Of a stretch of 64,000 nt of DNA, positions 60,098 through 64,000 are shown one piece after another. Positions within the stretch are counted from its first letter, which is position 1, and every line of letters starts with the position of its first letter. Below the pieces are notes generated by a model that saw nothing but the letters and a program-made list of their open reading frames with translations, ran no database searches and was not told the DNA's origin. Source of the DNA: Flavobacterium sp. 270 (GTDB lineage Bacteria; Bacteroidota; Bacteroidia; Flavobacteriales; Flavobacteriaceae); assembly GCF_004368785.1 (NCBI RefSeq), contig NZ_SODM01000003.1, positions 434,001 to 498,000 of the forward strand. The letters are read 5' to 3'. The position numbers and the translations under genes are program-made.

Positions 60098-63091
60098 TTA
60101 AAAATTAATATTTACTCCTAAAGCTATTGTTCTCGCTGGTGGAGCAGAATAAAAATCCTCTCCGATACCACTATCATCTCGTCTTGCTTCCGGATCATTT
60201 CCTTTGTAGTTAGTAAAAGTTAGTAAGTTTACCGCTGTTGCATAAACTCTTAAACTGCTCATTCCCATGTCAGAAACTGTTTGTTTTGGTAAAGTAAAAC
60301 CGAGGGTTAAGTTTCTTAAACGAACAAAATCTGATTTGTCTAAATAACGGGAAGAATCTTGTGTTCCGTTTGAACCTCCAAATCTTGCCTGGGGTACATT
60401 GGTAATGTCACCGGGTTTTTGCCAGCGGTCTAACTGATCTGCGGTTTGGTTATCAAAATAATCTGCGGCAGAAGATTGATATTGTCCTGCTGAGTTATAA
60501 ATGCTGGCGCCCCATTCTCCCTGAAATGTAAAGGTAAAATCTAAACCTTTATACGTCATGGTGTTGGTTAATCCAGACATTAAAGTCGGGAAAGGATTTC
60601 CTGCGATAATTCTTTTTGCTTCGCTGTAATCATTTGTAGTTGATTTATCTAAACTTCCGTCTGCATTTACCGTGTTTTTTACAAAAAGAGCGTCTCCGTT
60701 TGTCGGATCAACGCCGCCATATTCAACTAAATAGAAAGAAGAAATATTTTGTCCAACTCTGTTTATTGTAAAACCTGTAATAATATCTCTGTTGTCGTTT
60801 GGCAGCGATTTTACTTTAGAGTCATTAGTTGTGATATTAAAACTGGTATTCCATGTAAAATTTTCTGTTTCAACATTTTTAGTATTCAAAGTAAATTCAA
60901 AACCATTACTTCTAATTTTTCCAATATTTTTATTGATAAATGCTGCTCCGGAACTTATAGGCAACGGCGCTTCAAATAATAAACCATCGGTATCTTTTTG
61001 GTAATAATCTGCTTCTAAAGTAATTTTATTTAAGAAGCCAATTTCTGCACCAAAATCGGTCTGACTTGATTTTTCCCAGGTAAGATCATCATTTCCTGCC
61101 TGATCAAAAGTAAGTCCTGATTTTAAGTTATAAGGATTTGGTCTGTACAATTGACGTGAAGCATAATTTCCGATTTCGGCATTTCCTAATTTGCCCCAGC
61201 TTCCTTTTAATTTTAAATACGTTAGAACGGAATTGTCTTTTAAGAAGTTTTCTTTAGAAATAACCCATCCGGCAGAAAATGCCGGGAAAACACCAAATCT
61301 TTGATTTTTTCCAAAACGGGAAGAACCGTCACGACGAATGCTGGCTTTAAAAAGATATTTGCCTGCAAAGTTGTAATTGAATCTTCCGAATTGTGAAACA
61401 AAAGCATATTCTATCTGTCTTCCGTGTCCTTCATTTACTTCTGCACCGCCGTCAACTGTTGGAAATGAATCATTTGGAAAATAAATACTATTTACATCCT
61501 GATATCTTCTGTTATATTTATTGAATTCCATACCCGCTACGACATTAAAATTATGGTTTTCTGCAAATGTCTGATCGTAGGTTAGGTAATTACTAAATAC
61601 ATAGCTTTCGCTGTTTTGCGAAGTAGCAAATACAGCTCCGTCTGTAGCCATAAACGGTGCATTTTTTCCCTGCCAGTAATCTTCTGTCTGCGTTAAAAAA
61701 TCATAAGAGAAATCAGAATTGAATTTTAAAGGTTTTAATATTTTAAACTCTCCATATACTTTACCAATCATTCTTCTCATAATGGTTTTCCAGAATGTAT
61801 TGTCTTTTGCCAAAAGATAATTAGAGTATTCTGTATTTGGGTTTGCAGTTCCGTCGGCTAATCTTGCCTGCGAAATTGGTGCTTGTGCTACAGATTGTAA
61901 TGGAGTAGAAAAGGAGTTATCGTCCTGAACACGATCTATTGCAGATCTTGAAAAGCTAAAATTCATTCCGGCTGTAAATCGGTCTGAAACTTTGTGAGAT
62001 ATATTACTTCTTGCTGTAATTCTCTCCAAAGTATTGCTGTCTACAATTCCCTGAGTGTCGTTGTAAGCACCAGAAAAATAATATTTTGTTTTATCATCGC
62101 CTCCAGAAAGAGAAAAATCAGCATCGGTAGTATATCCGGTACGTAAGGCTTGTTTTTGCCAGTCTGTATTTACTTCAGCGTTTCTCCAGTCTGTTCCTTG
62201 AGATAAATATTCTAATTCGTCTTCTACAGATTCCAGATCGTTTGCATTTCTCCCCGCTTCCTGCAACAATGCTACATATTGCGTGGCATTAAGCCATTTC
62301 TTTTTGTGAGTGGCTTCGCTGACACCTTGTGAAATATTGATAGAAAATGTTCCTTTTCCTTCTTTTCCTTTTTTGGTTGTAATGATGACTACGCCATTTG
62401 CACCGCGCGCACCATAAATAGCGGCAGAAGAAGCATCTTTTAAAACGTCTATTGATTCGATTTCGTTTGTACTTAAAGTCAATAGTGGATTGGTTTGAGC
62501 CCCATTGCTCGAATCGTCGTCATCATTAATTAAAGGAATTCCGTCTAATACATACAATGGCTGTGTTCCCGCACTAATACTTGCAGCACCGCGCACTCTA
62601 ATATTCATACCGCCTTCTACTTTACCATTGGTTTGTGTAACCTGCACTCCGGCCAATTTTCCAACTAAAGCATTTTGGAAGTTTGAAACAGGAGTCTGCT
62701 GAATATCTTTTGCCGTAACACGGGCAATATTGTCTGTTGAGTTCTTTTTTGTTTGTGTACCGTAACCAACAACCAAAACGGCTTCTAGTTCGTTTGAAGC
62801 ATCTTCCAAAGTTATTTTAATTGATTTAGCGGCCGAAACTTCAACTGTTTTCATTCCTAAATACGAAATGACTAAAAGTTGTCCCTGCTTGGCATTGATA
62901 GAAAATTCTCCATCAAAGCTGGTTTGGGTACTTGTTTGAGTGCCTTTTAAGACTACGTTTGCTCCAGGAACAGGCATACCTGTTTTATCGGTAACTATTC
63001 CTGTTACCTTGATTTCTTGGGCAATTGTTATTTGTACAAATAATACAAATAACAATATCGCAAACCTTTTAAAATTAAAATCAATTTTCAT
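60098..63091 (-). CDS. SusC/RagA-family TonB-dependent outer-membrane transporter
   Basis: 997 residues: signal peptide (MKIDFNFKRFAILLFVLFVQITIAQ), CarboxypepD-like domain (VTGIVTDKTGMPVPGANVVLKG), plug domain (VVGYGTQTKKNSTDNIARVT; VLDGIPLINDD; GARGANGVVIITTKKGKEG) and a C-terminal barrel with alternating aromatic strands. It ends in ARTIALGVNINF, a C-terminal Phe. Together with SusD it imports oligosaccharides using TonB energy. The adjoining sulfatase gene suggests a sulfated glycan. Confidence 0.95.
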   Translation of the reverse strand: MKIDFNFKRFAILLFVLFVQITIAQEIKVTGIVTDKTGMPVPGANVVLKGTQTSTQTSFDGEFSINAKQGQLLVISYLGMKTVEVSAAKSIKITLEDASNELEAVLVVGYGTQTKKNSTDNIARVTAKDIQQTPVSNFQNALVGKLAGVQVTQTNGKVEGGMNIRVRGAASISAGTQPLYVLDGIPLINDDDDSSNGAQTNPLLTLSTNEIESIDVLKDASSAAIYGARGANGVVIITTKKGKEGKGTFSINISQGVSEATHKKKWLNATQYVALLQEAGRNANDLESVEDELEYLSQGTDWRNAEVNTDWQKQALRTGYTTDADFSLSGGDDKTKYYFSGAYNDTQGIVDSNTLERITARSNISHKVSDRFTAGMNFSFSRSAIDRVQDDNSFSTPLQSVAQAPISQARLADGTANPNTEYSNYLLAKDNTFWKTIMRRMIGKVYGEFKILKPLKFNSDFSYDFLTQTEDYWQGKNAPFMATDGAVFATSQNSESYVFSNYLTYDQTFAENHNFNVVAGMEFNKYNRRYQDVNSIYFPNDSFPTVDGGAEVNEGHGRQIEYAFVSQFGRFNYNFAGKYLFKASIRRDGSSRFGKNQRFGVFPAFSAGWVISKENFLKDNSVLTYLKLKGSWGKLGNAEIGNYASRQLYRPNPYNLKSGLTFDQAGNDDLTWEKSSQTDFGAEIGFLNKITLEADYYQKDTDGLLFEAPLPISSGAAFINKNIGKIRSNGFEFTLNTKNVETENFTWNTSFNITTNDSKVKSLPNDNRDIITGFTINRVGQNISSFYLVEYGGVDPTNGDALFVKNTVNADGSLDKSTTNDYSEAKRIIAGNPFPTLMSGLTNTMTYKGLDFTFTFQGEWGASIYNSAGQYQSSAADYFDNQTADQLDRWQKPGDITNVPQARFGGSNGTQDSSRYLDKSDFVRLRNLTLGFTLPKQTVSDMGMSSLRVYATAVNLLTFTNYKGNDPEARRDDSGIGEDFYSAPPARTIALGVNINF

Positions 63092-63293
63092 CTTTTATAT
63101 TTTATTAAGATTATTTATCTCAAATATCTTAATAAAACGTTAATAAAAGAAACGATTTTAACAATAAAAATAACTCAAGTAGTTATTATTGTTTGATTTA
63201 TAACATTTGTATACGAAAAATGGGGTTTTAATAAAATAAGACATCATTCTTAACAATTATATAATTTGTAGATTATAGTTTTTATTTATAAAA

Positions 63294-63378
63294 CTTTGCG
63301 CCTTTGCGTCTTTGCGAGATTTTTTAAGCTTATATAATTTGGATTAATTATCTCTCGCAAAGACGCAAAGGCGCAAAG
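63294..63378. repeat. Inverted repeat with CTTTGCGCCTTTGCGTCTTT arms
   Basis: Perfect 26-bp arms at 63294-63319 and 63353-63378, each made of tandem ctttgcg words, around a 33-bp loop. Related in style to 23398-23493. Confidence 0.8.
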
Positions 63379-63404
63379 ATTTATTTGAATATTAATATTA
63401 AAAT

Positions 63405-63438
63405 AAAAAAGCGATTGTTAATGAAACAATCGCTTTTT
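63405..63438 (-). terminator. Terminator hairpin downstream of the sulfatase
   Basis: aaaaaagcgattg ttaatgaaa caatcgcttttt, a stem with A/T-runs, 50 bp beyond the sulfatase stop. Confidence 0.8.
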
Positions 63439-63487
63439 GGCTAATAATTACTAAAATATCAAAAAAAGTAATTACTACTTAAAATAT

Positions 63488-64000
63488 TTATTTTTTGGCT
63501 GCAGCGCCGGGAATCAACTCATTTTTTTGTTTGAATTTGCTGTATTCTACAACTCCTGTTTTATCTGCCCAATCAAAATATTTAGCCGAAAGATCGTTTA
63601 CAATTCCCGGGTTTTGCTGTGCAACATCAGTAGTTTCGCCTCTGTCTGCTTCTAAGTTGTAAAGTTCCCATTGGTACGACGGATAGGTAGAAACCAATTT
63701 CCATTTTCCTTCTCTCACCGCTCTGTTTCCGGCTCTTTCCCAGAATAATGGCGCGCCTCTGTTAACTTCAGAAGCATTATCAAACAATACAGGAAGTAAG
63801 CTTTTCCCCGCAAGCGGATTAGAATTTACACCGTTTAGATTTTTAGGATATTCGATTCCCGCCAATTCATAAAAAGTAGGAGCAAGGTCTATAATATGTC
63901 CGGTTCCTTTATCAATTCTTCCCGCTTTAATTTTTGACGGATACCACGCTATAAAAGGAGAACTAAAACCGCCTTCGTGCATATTATTTTTATAATCCTG
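63488..64000 (-). CDS. Arylsulfatase-like enzyme (partial; N-terminus beyond window end)
   Basis: The frame remains open to the window edge (six codons QDYKNN precede the internal Met at 63982), so the start lies outside. Visible is the C-terminal part of a sulfatase of the alkaline-phosphatase superfamily: MHEGGFSSPFIAWYPSKIKAG, DLAPTFYELAGIEYP, the GKSLLPVLFD block and VREGKWKLVSTYPSYQWELYNLEADRGET, then a final GAAAKK. The active-site CxPSR/formylglycine motif lies outside the window. Next to a SusC/SusD pair, it probably desulfates a glycan. Confidence 0.9.
   Translation of the reverse strand, partial: QDYKNNMHEGGFSSPFIAWYPSKIKAGRIDKGTGHIIDLAPTFYELAGIEYPKNLNGVNSNPLAGKSLLPVLFDNASEVNRGAPLFWERAGNRAVREGKWKLVSTYPSYQWELYNLEADRGETTDVAQQNPGIVNDLSAKYFDWADKTGVVEYSKFKQKNELIPGAAAKK

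Larger units (their letters stand above)
63092..63487. other. Gene-free region upstream of susC
   Basis: A 396-bp gap holding the SusC upstream region, an inverted repeat at 63294-63378 and a terminator at 63405-63438. The AT-rich 63092-63290 part must hold the SusC promoter, but I found no perfect -7 consensus. No ORF was noticed. Confidence 0.5.

Noticed and set aside
1-64000. tRNA or rRNA genes
   Set aside because: I looked for T-loop and clover-leaf patterns and saw no convincing candidate; a covariance-model search (tRNAscan-SE, Infernal) would be decisive.

Overview
The window looks like a chromosomal segment of a Flavobacterium-type Bacteroidota. The DNA is AT-rich, promoters follow the Bacteroidota pattern (TTTG / TAnnTTTG) and Shine-Dalgarno sites are weak. 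There is a SusC/SusD pair, a Rho factor with a long Asn-rich insert, a DUF4293 protein and many palindromic intergenic repeats. I saw no rRNA, tRNA, CRISPR array, prophage or transposase.

Layout. 1-5.5 kb (minus strand): aldehyde dehydrogenase (cut by the window edge), an RluA-type pseudouridine synthase, panB, a secreted SH3-like protein and L-serine dehydratase. 5.8-8.8 kb (plus): CPA2 antiporter, lipoprotein and VOC protein. 8.8-27.9 kb: mostly small, separately transcribed accessory genes on the minus strand (2H phosphoesterase, three DUF1801 proteins, two SRPBCC proteins, LOG-type hydrolase, lactonase, GNATs, MBL-fold hydrolase, serine hydrolase, AraC/NmrA/membrane module, arginase-family protein, Gfo/Idh/MocA oxidoreductase, YdeI-like, DUF2625, SUFU), then an alpha/beta hydrolase (plus) and a DUF2314-ankyrin protein. 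28-38.8 kb: a large flotillin-like SPFH protein, LprI-like protein, beta-barrel, a second AraC/NmrA/membrane module, a four-gene SPFH-SHOCT/zinc-ribbon operon, and lpdA. 39-41.7 kb: a NUMOD4/HNH-like gene and three tandem genes for exported ubiquitin homologues. 41.8-49.4 kb: ABC exporter, truA, phosphodiesterase, a histidine kinase/response regulator pair, DUF4293 and rho. 49.6-57.7 kb: M28 peptidase, DUF3667, dienelactone hydrolase, acylase, cyanophycinase-like peptidase, and a divergent Lrp/AsnC regulator and ornithine aminotransferase. 58-64 kb: DUF1810, SusD, SusC and the C-terminal part of a sulfatase (cut by the window edge).

The standout is 40.0-41.8 kb. Three consecutive genes each encode a 20-residue signal peptide followed directly by a protein roughly 70-75% identical to eukaryotic ubiquitin. 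Each has its own identical promoter and its own palindromic terminator. None ends in Gly-Gly: in all three Gly75 is replaced by Cys, and a second Cys sits at position 40. One copy also has Cys19 and Cys57. This suggests a secreted, non-conjugatable, disulfide-stapled ubiquitin family. The closest precedent I know is the exported ubiquitin of Bacteroides fragilis, reported to mediate antagonism between strains. No E1, E2, E3 or deubiquitinase gene is visible nearby.

A second unit worth attention is the 34.0-37.1 kb operon (SPFH-SHOCT protein, two zinc-ribbon proteins, one acidic unknown). The intergenic DNA also carries several families of dispersed palindromes, including a 222-bp element with perfect 29-bp inverted ends and five near-identical terminator hairpins.
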